A stretch of 64,000 nucleotides of DNA from Janthinobacterium sp. SUN073. GTDB taxonomy: Bacteria > Pseudomonadota > Gammaproteobacteria > Burkholderiales > Burkholderiaceae_D. Below, piece by piece: positions 43,056 through 52,400 of the stretch; the stretch's first letter is position 1, and each line of letters begins with the position of its first letter. The stretch is from NCBI RefSeq assembly GCF_030397665.1, contig NZ_JAPUBT010000006.1:269797-333796 (forward strand). The letters run 5' to 3'. The notes beneath the pieces are model-generated. The model worked only from the letters and a program-made list of their open reading frames with translations, was not told where the DNA came from and ran no database searches. A program made the translations under genes and the position numbers.

Positions 43056-44911
43056 AACAACTGCTGCCGTATTACGAGCGTGAGCTGGGCTTGTTTCGCC
43101 AGTACACGCGCGAGTTTTCCAGCCGCTATCCGAAAGCGGCCGGGCGCCTGCTGATCGCCGGCGACACCTGCGAAGATCCGCATGTCGAACGCCTGATCCA
43201 GTCCGTTACCCTGCTCACGGCGCGCGTGTCAAAACGCCTCGACGACGCCTATCCGCAATTTACGCATTCCCTGCTCGACACCCTGTACCCGCACTATCTG
43301 CGACCGTTTCCCTCATGCTCCATCGTGCGCATCGCCGCCGACGAAGCGCCGGGCGGCGGCCAATTGGCCCAGCTTGTGCATGTCCCGCGCGGCACGGTGC
43401 TGCGCTCGCAGCCGGTGCAAGGCGTGGCCTGCAAATTCACCAGCGCGTATGACGTGACCCTGGCGCCGTTGGCCATTTCTCGCCTGCATTTTTCTGCCAT
43501 CATCGACGCGCCGCCCGGCCTGCGCCTGCCCGACGGCGCCAGCGCCCTGCTCAGCATTCACTTCACCAGCAGCAGCGACAACTACCACTTGGACCAGGCC
43601 GGCTTTTCCAGCCTGCGCCTGTTTGCCGATGGCGAACCGTCCGTGCGCGCGGCCCTGCTCGATGCCCTTTTCCTGCGCGGCGCGGGCGCGTACGTGGCGC
43701 TGGATGAACACAATCCCTGGCTGGCCGTCAATGGCACGCTGCTGGCGCCGGCCGGTTACGAAGAAAACGACGCGCTGATCCCCATTTCCGCCCGTTCGCA
43801 CCCGGCCCTGCGCCTGCTGACCGAGTATTTCGCCTTTCCGGAAAAATTCCATTTCATCGATATCACCTGGTCCCGGCTGGCGGCCCTGTTGCCGAAGCAA
43901 TGCCGCCAGTTCACCTTGCACCTGCCCCTCAAGGGCGTGCGCAGCGACAGCCACGAGGCGCGGCTCTTGTCCGGCGTCAGCCGCGACAACCTCTTGCCGG
44001 GATGCACGCCTGTCGTCAACCTGTTTGCCAAGTCCGGCGTGCCGATCCGCCTCACGCATACCGAGCCCGACTACGCCTTGCTGGCCGATGCCACGCATGC
44101 GTTTGCCTACGACGTTCATAGCATCGAGGCCGTTACCGTGGTGCGCAAGGACGAGGCCGGCGAGCGCCTGAGCACCTTCTTGCCGCTGTATGCCTCGCTG
44201 CAGGGTTCTCAGGCAGAGCAGGGCCAGGAGCATGGTCAATACTGGCTGGCGCGCCGCGACGAAACCGTGGCAGCCATCAGCCCCGGCCATGAAATGCGCC
44301 TGAGCCTGATCGACCCGCAGTTTTCGCCAGACAACGCGGCCTGCGCCACCGTCTCGACGCAACTGCTGTGCAGCAACCGCGACTTGCCCACGCAATTGCA
44401 TTACGGCTTGCCCTGCGGCGACTTGCTGGCCGAAGACGTGCCCGACGGCATCCCCGCGCGCTTCCTGCGCAAGCCCACGCCCAGCATGCGCTTCCTGGCG
44501 GACAACGGCGCCCACTGGCGCCTGATTGCGCACCTGTCGCTCAATTACTCGGGCCTGACGCAAGCGGGCCTGGGCGAATTCCAGAAAATGCTCAGCCTGT
44601 ACGACCTGCCCCGTTCGCCCACCACGCAGCGCCTGATCCAGGGCATCGTCACGCTGGAACACGGCAGCACGCGCGCGTGGATGCCGACCGTGCCGTTTCC
44701 CACCCTGATGCCCGGCATTGCCATCCGCCTGGGCATCGACGAGCAAGCCTTCGTCGGCAGCAGCATCTATATTTTTGCCCAGGTGCTGCAGCGCTACTTC
44801 GCCCTGAACAGCCAGCTCAACTGCTTTAGCCAACTGACGCTGCTGTCCCAGCGCAGCGGCGAGGAACTCATCCGATGCCCGGAACGCAGCGCCGACGCCA
44901 CGCCAGCGTGA
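43052..44911 (+). CDS. tssF: Type VI secretion baseplate subunit TssF
   Basis: A 619-residue cytoplasmic baseplate protein of the T6SS (ImpG/VasA family). The canonical N-terminus EQLLPYYERELGLFRQYTREFSSRYP and the next block HVERLIQSVTLLTARVSKRLDD fix the start at GTG 43052. TssF forms the wedge with TssG and TssE and contacts TssK and the VgrG hub. The end overlaps tssG by 37 bases. Upstream is tsx, not tssE, which is unusual; see the hairpin over the start codon. Confidence 0.96.
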   Translation: MEQLLPYYERELGLFRQYTREFSSRYPKAAGRLLIAGDTCEDPHVERLIQSVTLLTARVSKRLDDAYPQFTHSLLDTLYPHYLRPFPSCSIVRIAADEAPGGGQLAQLVHVPRGTVLRSQPVQGVACKFTSAYDVTLAPLAISRLHFSAIIDAPPGLRLPDGASALLSIHFTSSSDNYHLDQAGFSSLRLFADGEPSVRAALLDALFLRGAGAYVALDEHNPWLAVNGTLLAPAGYEENDALIPISARSHPALRLLTEYFAFPEKFHFIDITWSRLAALLPKQCRQFTLHLPLKGVRSDSHEARLLSGVSRDNLLPGCTPVVNLFAKSGVPIRLTHTEPDYALLADATHAFAYDVHSIEAVTVVRKDEAGERLSTFLPLYASLQGSQAEQGQEHGQYWLARRDETVAAISPGHEMRLSLIDPQFSPDNAACATVSTQLLCSNRDLPTQLHYGLPCGDLLAEDVPDGIPARFLRKPTPSMRFLADNGAHWRLIAHLSLNYSGLTQAGLGEFQKMLSLYDLPRSPTTQRLIQGIVTLEHGSTRAWMPTVPFPTLMPGIAIRLGIDEQAFVGSSIYIFAQVLQRYFALNSQLNCFSQLTLLSQRSGEELIRCPERSADATPA

Positions 44912-45921
44912 TCCAGCAATTGCTCGACGCGCCGCAGCGCTTCGAGTGCTTCCAGGCGCTGCGCCTGCTGCTGGCGTGGCTGGCCGAACACGGCATCGAT
45001 GAGCACACGGCGCTGGCAAAGATTCTGCGCTTCGACAACAGCGTTTCGCTGCGCTTTCCCGCCAGCCAGATCGAGGCGCTCACGACCAACGGCATCGCTG
45101 ATGCCGATGCCTTGCTGCAAGCGCTGCTGTCCGGCCACAGCCAGCACATCCACCTCACGCCCGCCTTCATGGGCCTGCTCGGCTGCCAGGGCAGCTTGCC
45201 CAGCCACTATTCGGAGCGCATCGCCGCGCACCAGCATAGCGAGCGCGACACCAGCGCGCGCGCTTTTCTCGACCTGTTTTCCAGCCGTGCCGTCACCCTG
45301 TTTTACCAGGCGTGGCAAAAATACCGCATCGAGCAGGCCGGTCACAGCGGCGCCTTCCTGTCGCGCCTGCTGGACCTGGCCGCGTGCCAGCCGGGCCAGG
45401 GCCAGGATGAGGTGGCGATCGGCCTGTACAGCGGCTTGCTGCAGCAACGCAACATCTCGTCCATCGTCATGGCGCGCATCCTCAGCGACCACTTTGGCGT
45501 GGCCTGCCACATCGACGAAGCGACGGGCGCCATGGACGCGCTGGCGCCGCGCGAACAAACAGCGCTGGGCATGGCCAATGCCGTGCTGGGCCAGCGCGCC
45601 ACCATCGGCGAGCGCTGCCGCCGCCCCGACCTGGCCGTACGCCTGCGCCTCGGTCCGCTCACGGCGCAGCAACACGCCAGCTTCCTGCCGCGCGCCCCTG
45701 GCAGCGAAGCGCTGCGGCACATGCTGATGCTGTTCGGCCAGCCGCTCGTGCGCTACCAGATCGTGCTGGTGCTGCACGCCAGCGAGGTGCGGGGACTGGC
45801 ATTGACGACCGCGCCACAAGGCGGACTCGGCTGCAACAGTTTCCTCGGCGATGCAGCATCACCGCGCCACCGCGACGACATGCATTACGAAATGCAATTG
45901 ATGCCATCACTCAAAGATTGA
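44875..45921 (+). CDS. tssG: Type VI secretion baseplate subunit TssG
   Basis: A 348-residue partner of TssF (ImpH/VasB family). The typical start, VIQQLLDAPQRFECFQALRLLLAWL, and FDNSVSLRFPASQIE, then TPAFMGLLGCQGSLPSHYSERIA are all present. It begins inside tssF and is translationally coupled to it. In most clusters tssH follows; here a vgrG gene follows after 77 bp. Confidence 0.96.
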   Translation: MPGTQRRRHASVIQQLLDAPQRFECFQALRLLLAWLAEHGIDEHTALAKILRFDNSVSLRFPASQIEALTTNGIADADALLQALLSGHSQHIHLTPAFMGLLGCQGSLPSHYSERIAAHQHSERDTSARAFLDLFSSRAVTLFYQAWQKYRIEQAGHSGAFLSRLLDLAACQPGQGQDEVAIGLYSGLLQQRNISSIVMARILSDHFGVACHIDEATGAMDALAPREQTALGMANAVLGQRATIGERCRRPDLAVRLRLGPLTAQQHASFLPRAPGSEALRHMLMLFGQPLVRYQIVLVLHASEVRGLALTTAPQGGLGCNSFLGDAASPRHRDDMHYEMQLMPSLKD

Positions 45922-45998
45922 ACCTTGCGGCGGCGCAAAACGCTTGTGTTCGCTATTGCTACAGTCGCTCAACGATTCCTACCGTGAAGCGATGCGCG

Positions 45999-48140
45999 AT
46001 GAGCCAGTTCCCCGATACGACGGCGGCATGGACGGCATTAACGGGCGACATGCAGGGCCAGCGCCTGCTGCGCCTGCACTTTCCGCATGGCGACGGCCCC
46101 GCCGGCATCCAGTTCCTGGCCAACAGCCTGGCCGCCAGCGAAAGCCTGTCGCGCGATTTTTCCCATGTGGTGGAAGTGCTGTCCGACAACGCCGCCATCG
46201 CGCTCGACAAGGTGATGGGCAAGATGGTGACCATCGAACTGGTGCGCGAAGACGGTACCTTGCGCTACTTCAATGGTTACGTGTTCGAATTCCGCTTCCT
46301 GCGCACGGACGGCGGCTTCGCCTTTTATGAAATGGTGCTGGAGCCATGGCTGGCGCATCTGCACTTGCGGCAAAACAATGTCGCCTTCCACGGCCTGACG
46401 GTAGCGGCGCTAACGGACAAGGTCTTCGATGACTACCTGATGCGCGACTACAAGCTGGCCGCCAGCGGCCTGGATCCCGCCATCACCTACACGTGCCAGC
46501 ACAACGAAAGCGACCACAACCTGCTGCACCGCCATTGGGAACAGCTGGGCTGGCATTACCGCTACGAACACCGCCTTGACGGCCACACCTTGTGGCTGAA
46601 CGACGACAGCACTACCGGCAAGCCCATCGATGGAGAATCGAGCGCCATGCCCTTCCAGCACCAGGCCGGTTCCCTGGAAGACGATGGCGTGCATCAATGG
46701 CGCACGGTGCGGCGCATGGCCCCGGCCCAGATGACGGTGGCCAGTTTCAACTTCAAGAATCCGCGCAGCGCCCGCGCCAGCCGCGACTCGCTGAACCGGC
46801 AAGGCGCCGTGCCGTCCCTGGAAGTGTATGAAAACACGGGCAGCTACGGTTTTAAAAACATCGACGATGGCGAAGCCCTGGCCCAGCGCCGCATGGAAGA
46901 GGTTGATGCCCAGGGCCAGCGGTTCGAGGCGCAGGGCAATGACCGCACGGCGCAGCCGGGACGCTGGTTCACCCTGGACGGGCATTTCGACAGCGCAGCT
47001 GGCGAATACCTGATCCTGTCCGTGCACCACTACGCCAGCAACAACTACCAGCAAGGGCACGGCGCCACCTCGCACTACAGCAACACGTTTACGTGCATCC
47101 CGCGCGCCACTCCCTGGCGCCCCGGCCGCAATTTTCATAGCCGCGAACCAAAGATCTACGGCGTGCAGACAGCTACCGTCGTCGGGCCGCCCGGCGAGGA
47201 AATCCATACGGACGGTTATGGTCGGGTGAAGGTGCAATTCCACTGGGACCGCCTGGGCACCTTCGACGACAAGAGCTCGCCCTGGATACGCGTGATATCA
47301 AACTGGGCCGGCCCGAATTTCGGCCACATCAGCCTGCCCCGGGTGGGCATGGAAGTGGCCGTGCAATTTCTCGACGGTAACGTCGCCATGCCCATCATCA
47401 TCGGCTGCGTCTACAACGCGCGCAATATGCCGCCATGGGAGCTACCGGCCAACAAGACGCAAAGCGGCATGCTGAGCCGCTCCTCAAAAAAAGGTTCCTC
47501 CGCGCACGCCAATGCCTTGCGTTTCGAGGACCGCAAGGATGCGGAAGAGCTATGGCTGCATGCGGAAAAAGACCAGCGCATCGAAGTCGAGCACGACGAG
47601 TCGCACTGGGTTGGCAATGACCGGCGCAAAACCATCGACCGCGATGAAACGGTGCACGTCAAGCGCGACCGCACGGAAACGGTGGACCACGATGAAGACA
47701 TCACCGTGCACAACAACCGCCGTGAGCGCGTCGACCATGACGAACACATCGACATCGGCGACAACCGCCGCGAACACGTGGGCGGCAACGAGCAGGTGCA
47801 GATCGACGGCCACCGTTCGGAACGGGTGACCCTGGCCAAGGATGAAACGATCGGCCTGGCCAAGGTGCTGACCATCGGCGCAGCCTACCAGACCACCGTC
47901 ATCGGCGCCATGAACACCACTGTGGTGCTGGCGCAGGCCGAGCAAGTCGGCCTGACGAAAAGCGTCATCGTCGGCGCCGACAGCACGCTCACGGCCACCG
48001 ATTCGCACACAATGACAGTGGGCACGTCCAGCATCACCATCACGCCAGGACGCATCGAACTGGTTGCCGATGAAATCATCATTCGCGGCAGATCGAAGGT
48101 GCAGATCCATGGCGACGACATCGACAACAACCCGGGCTGA
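45999..48140 (+). CDS. vgrG: Type VI secretion spike protein VgrG
   Basis: A 713-residue trimeric spike protein (TssI). The gp27-like hub domain fills about 1-390 (SRDFSHVVEVLSDNAAIALD, FYEMVLEPWLAHLHLRQNNV), followed by the OB-fold domain with DGYGRVKVQFHWDRLG, and a gp5-like beta-helix made of repeated T(V/I)xxDxxxxV units (about 545-690). It ends soon after the helix, with no extra catalytic domain, so effectors must ride on it through adaptors and PAAR proteins. The ATG at 45999 begins MSQFPDTTAAW; its ribosome binding site is weak. Confidence 0.95.
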   Translation: MSQFPDTTAAWTALTGDMQGQRLLRLHFPHGDGPAGIQFLANSLAASESLSRDFSHVVEVLSDNAAIALDKVMGKMVTIELVREDGTLRYFNGYVFEFRFLRTDGGFAFYEMVLEPWLAHLHLRQNNVAFHGLTVAALTDKVFDDYLMRDYKLAASGLDPAITYTCQHNESDHNLLHRHWEQLGWHYRYEHRLDGHTLWLNDDSTTGKPIDGESSAMPFQHQAGSLEDDGVHQWRTVRRMAPAQMTVASFNFKNPRSARASRDSLNRQGAVPSLEVYENTGSYGFKNIDDGEALAQRRMEEVDAQGQRFEAQGNDRTAQPGRWFTLDGHFDSAAGEYLILSVHHYASNNYQQGHGATSHYSNTFTCIPRATPWRPGRNFHSREPKIYGVQTATVVGPPGEEIHTDGYGRVKVQFHWDRLGTFDDKSSPWIRVISNWAGPNFGHISLPRVGMEVAVQFLDGNVAMPIIIGCVYNARNMPPWELPANKTQSGMLSRSSKKGSSAHANALRFEDRKDAEELWLHAEKDQRIEVEHDESHWVGNDRRKTIDRDETVHVKRDRTETVDHDEDITVHNNRRERVDHDEHIDIGDNRREHVGGNEQVQIDGHRSERVTLAKDETIGLAKVLTIGAAYQTTVIGAMNTTVVLAQAEQVGLTKSVIVGADSTLTATDSHTMTVGTSSITITPGRIELVADEIIIRGRSKVQIHGDDIDNNPG

Positions 48141-48142
48141 CG

Positions 48143-49441
48143 ATGAACGACGCCGGCACAGCCCATTTCAACATCCCCAACCTGCTCTTCGACAACCGCA
48201 CGCCGCACGCGGCCAGCCAGTTCGACATGGTCGACCAGTTTGGCGAGGCCTTTCATGTGGTGGTGGCGCGCATGGGCTACACCTTGGGCCCCTGCGGCGC
48301 GGACGGCCTGGCCAGCCTGCTGCCCATGGCGCGCCAATCACCGCTGGCCACGGAAGATCAGCACCTGGACGGCGACACGCAGGCGGGCACCGTTCAGGAA
48401 AGCGACTTCGCGCCGTATAAACCGCGCTGCGACGTGATCGTCAATGGCGTGGCGCACGCGCCGCGCGGGCAGGCGATGCCGCAATTTCTCGTCAACCTGA
48501 AGGTGCGGTCAGAAAAGAAGACCCTGATCGACAAGACCCTGCAAGTGAGTGGCGAGCGCGCCTTCCGCAAGAAAGCCATCCTCACTCGCCTGGCGCAGGG
48601 CTGCGCCCGCATCGCCACGGTGGGTTTGCTGCGGCCCAATCCGTGGCAGCTATCCGCACCGGTAGCGTTCCTGCAACTGCCGCTGCACTACGCCTACGCA
48701 TATGGCGGCCAATGCCGCATCGAGGCCGATGACTGCAACGCGGCGGCGCACGATTCCTGCCAGGCCAATCCCCTGGGACGGGGCTTTGCGCGGCACTGGT
48801 ACCTGGATGCGAAACAGATCGACGAGGTGCCGGCACCGCGCATCACGGATGCATCTCTGCCATGCACGGCCGCCCAGTTCTGGCAAGGCGCCGGCGGCAA
48901 GGAGCTGCCCGCGCCGGCGGGGCTGGCCGTTATCGGCCGTGGCTGGCTGCCGCGCCGCGCACTGGCCGGCAGCATCGTCGTCAAGGAAAAATGGGATACC
49001 GACGAAGTCCCTACCCTGCCGGAAGACTTCGATTTCGCGTACTGGAACAGCACGCCGCCCGACCAGCAATGTCCGTACCTGGCGGGACGGGAGCAATTTA
49101 CGCTGACCAATCTGTGCCGCCACGACCATCGCTCGGCCCGCATCGACCAGCGCGGCAACACCGTGCTGCACTTCGCCTTGCCTGAACAAGTACTGTGCCT
49201 GCTGCTGACAGACAAGAACGACCAGTTGCTCGTCTGGCGCCTGGCCATCGATACGGTGCTGGTCGATCCCGAGGCGGCCAGCGTGGAACTGGTGTGGCGT
49301 GCCATCGTGCCGGCCGATGCGGGCCAGGTCGCCTCGCGCCTGCTGCACCTGATGGAACCGGCGCAGATCGCCCGCATCGAACTGCTGGAACAGGCGCAGG
49401 AAGCGCTAAGCGAAGCCGCCGGGCAGGGCAAGAAACCATGA
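48143..49441 (+). CDS. DUF2169 T6SS effector adaptor
   Basis: A 432-residue cytosolic protein with the DUF2169 pattern: an N-terminal NLLFDNRTPHAASQFDMVDQFGEAFHVVV block, then RCDVIVNGVAHAPRG and VSGERAFRKKA. DUF2169 proteins act as chaperone-like adaptors that help load PAAR-containing effectors onto VgrG. Its position between vgrG and the PAAR-like Rhs gene fits this role. It starts two bases after the vgrG stop and its stop overlaps the next ATG, so all three are translationally linked. Confidence 0.9.
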   Translation: MNDAGTAHFNIPNLLFDNRTPHAASQFDMVDQFGEAFHVVVARMGYTLGPCGADGLASLLPMARQSPLATEDQHLDGDTQAGTVQESDFAPYKPRCDVIVNGVAHAPRGQAMPQFLVNLKVRSEKKTLIDKTLQVSGERAFRKKAILTRLAQGCARIATVGLLRPNPWQLSAPVAFLQLPLHYAYAYGGQCRIEADDCNAAAHDSCQANPLGRGFARHWYLDAKQIDEVPAPRITDASLPCTAAQFWQGAGGKELPAPAGLAVIGRGWLPRRALAGSIVVKEKWDTDEVPTLPEDFDFAYWNSTPPDQQCPYLAGREQFTLTNLCRHDHRSARIDQRGNTVLHFALPEQVLCLLLTDKNDQLLVWRLAIDTVLVDPEAASVELVWRAIVPADAGQVASRLLHLMEPAQIARIELLEQAQEALSEAAGQGKKP

Positions 49442-52400
49442 CGAATGAAACCGTCACCAAGTCGGGGCGCTTCTATTGCGTCAGCCTCAGCCCCGACATT
49501 TGCAAGACGCCCGTCGGCTCCAGCACGCCCCCTATTCCCTACAGCATCATCGGTGAGTTTGCGGAGGCACAGAACGCTTCGCCCAACGTCAAGTCGCACA
49601 GCGAACCCGTCATCCTGCACCAGCGCAGCATCATTCCCACCGTCAAGGGCGACGCGGCCGGCAAGGCGGGCGGCGTCAAGAGCGGCACCGTCGGCAAGCA
49701 GGTCGACACCAAGGTCGCCAGCCCCATCCACCGCGCCAATGGCGCCAATCTGGTGCAGATGGGACGCGAAGTGTGGATGAATTCGCGCAATACCGTGGGC
49801 AAGATTTATGAACGGGGTGGGGAGGCGGCCAAGCCCGTGCTCAAGGAACTGAAGGCGGCGATACGGGAAGCGGCACAAGACTACAAGGATCATGGTTCGA
49901 AGAGCATGCATGGCGCCGCCGAAGACCTGGTGGACGCAGGCGGCGCCGTCCTGACAGGCAGCGCCGTGCTGGGAGTCGCCGGCGTGGGCGTCGCGGCAAC
50001 GGGAGTCGGCGCCCCCGTTGCTGCCGCGATGGAAGCGGGGGCGGCGGCAGGCGCCGTTGCCGGCACAGCGACCGTTGCCAGCGGAACGGCAATGGAAGCA
50101 TCGGCCACGGTGCTGGACCAGGCAGCCGACTATGTATTGACAGGCAAGACACCAGATTTACTCAATACGGCCTCGGACATCGTCACGAATGCGGCAGGCA
50201 CATTACTGCAAACAGCGGTGTTCGGGAAGGTTCCAGGCGGAAAAATACTGAGCAAGTTTCTCGGCAAAAAAGCGGCGCCGACCATCAACAAGGTCAAGGA
50301 AAAGATTGTCGGCAAAAAACCGGACAAGCCGCCCCCAAAACTCGACAAACCTCCCCCGAAAAACGGCGGCGACGACGGCAAGAGCCGCGGCAAGAAGGAG
50401 CCGAAATCGGAGCCGCCATCCGACTGCTGCCCAAAGGATAGCGGCCCCGCAAAAAAACCCGTCAAGGGCCGCAAGCCCGTGCATTTCGGCACGGGACAGG
50501 AAATCCTGTACCAGACGGATTTCGCGCTCGAACGCAGCATCCCCATCGCCTGGACGCGCTGCTACCGTTCCGGCGCCGCATGCGAGGACTGGGGCTTGCT
50601 GGGCGCGCGCTGGTCTACGCCCTACACCACCAGCCTGTCGCTGTGCGATGCGGGCATCGTGTTGCACGATGACAGCGGCCGCGCCCTGCGCCTGCCCCAC
50701 CTGGAAGCGGGCCAGCAGCACGACAGCCGCAAGGAAGGTTTTACGCTGACGCGCGACGGCGCCGACACTTTTACCGTGCTGTGGCGCGACGGCAGCGTCG
50801 ACCGCTACGCGCGCGCTGAAGGCGGCTGGCTGCCGCACGGCTACGACGGCGTCAACGCCATGCTGGCCCCGTCCGCTCCCGTCGCCACGCAACGCTTTGC
50901 ACTCGTGCGTAGCGAAGGGCGCGATGGGCGCGGCATCAGCATCGACCGATGCATCGATGCCAAACCGGGCGAAGTGCTGCTGCGCCTGCGCGGCGATGAT
51001 GGCAGCATGCTCGAAGCCATGCGCGGGGAGTCGGAAAAAGCCATCCACATAGGAAGAGTCGACGAAGTATTGCCAGACGGCAGCCGCCTCTGCCACGTCC
51101 GCTACGCCTATGCCGTCGAGACGAACGATACCCTGGCGCCCTTCGCGCCGCGCCACAACCTGATCAGCCAGTCGAATGCGCTCGGTGACACGCGTCGCTA
51201 CAGCTATCGTCACCACCTGCTCACCTCTTGCAGCAGCTACACGGGTTTTACGTACGTACTGGAATGGATCAGCCTGGACGCGCTGCGCGCCAGCTGGAGC
51301 GGTTCACCCTTGAGCGAACCGGAGCTGGCCGAACGTTTCCCCGTCACCGTGGCCAACAGTTACCAGGCGCGCGCCATCGCCACGCGCGCCCAAGATGGCA
51401 GCGAGCACACACGCATCGACTACGTGGACAACGACACCAGCCGCGTCGCGGAAAACGGCGGCGTCCTTGAATACACATTCGACGCCAACTGGCTGGTCAC
51501 CGAGGTGCGCCGCGTGAATGGCGACAAGGCCGCCTCGCTGGGCCGGCGCGAGTGGGACCGCGACGGCATGCTGCTGGCCGATATCGACGCCAACGGCGCC
51601 GCCACCCGCTACGCCTACGATGCAGCCGGCAATCTGACCCGCAGCACCGATGCCAAAGGGCACGGCAGCAACATCGCATACGATGGCCAGAACCAGCCCG
51701 TCTCCTTCACGGATGCGCTGGGCAACACCGCACGCCGCGAATACGATGCGGCAGGCCGCCCCGTCAGCATCACGGATGCGCTGGGCCACGTCACGCGCTA
51801 CCGCTACGACCAGCGCGGCCAGCTGGTGGAACTGACCGACGCCAGGGGCGGCAGCAAGCATTTCCAGTACAACCGCCAGGGCTTGCTTACCAGCTACACG
51901 GACTGTTCTGGCCACAGCAGCGAATACAGCTACGACAAGCAGGGAAGATTGACGGCTGCGCGCGATGCCATGGGCCACGTCAGCAGCTATGAGTACGATG
52001 GCCTCGGCCGCCTGACCGGGCTCATCGCACCAGACAAAACACGGGAACACTACGCCTACGATGCAGACGGCAATCTGGTCTTGCACGTGGATGGCGCCGG
52101 CCAGCAGACGCGCTACCGCTACAACGGCCAGGGCTTGCCCGTGGAGCGCACGGACGCCATTGGCCAGTCTTTACAGTATCGCTACGATAGCGCGCTGCAA
52201 CTGACGGAATTGATCAACGCCAAGGGCGAAAGCTACCGGCTCGCGTATCACGCGGAAGGCTGGCTGACGTCGGAAACGGGCTTTGACGGCAAGCGCACGC
52301 AATACAGTTATGACCGGGCCGGCAACCTGACCGCCAGCGAGTGCGGCAGCCAGCGCACGCAGCTGCTGCGCGACGCACTCGGTTTGTTGCAAGTCAAGAC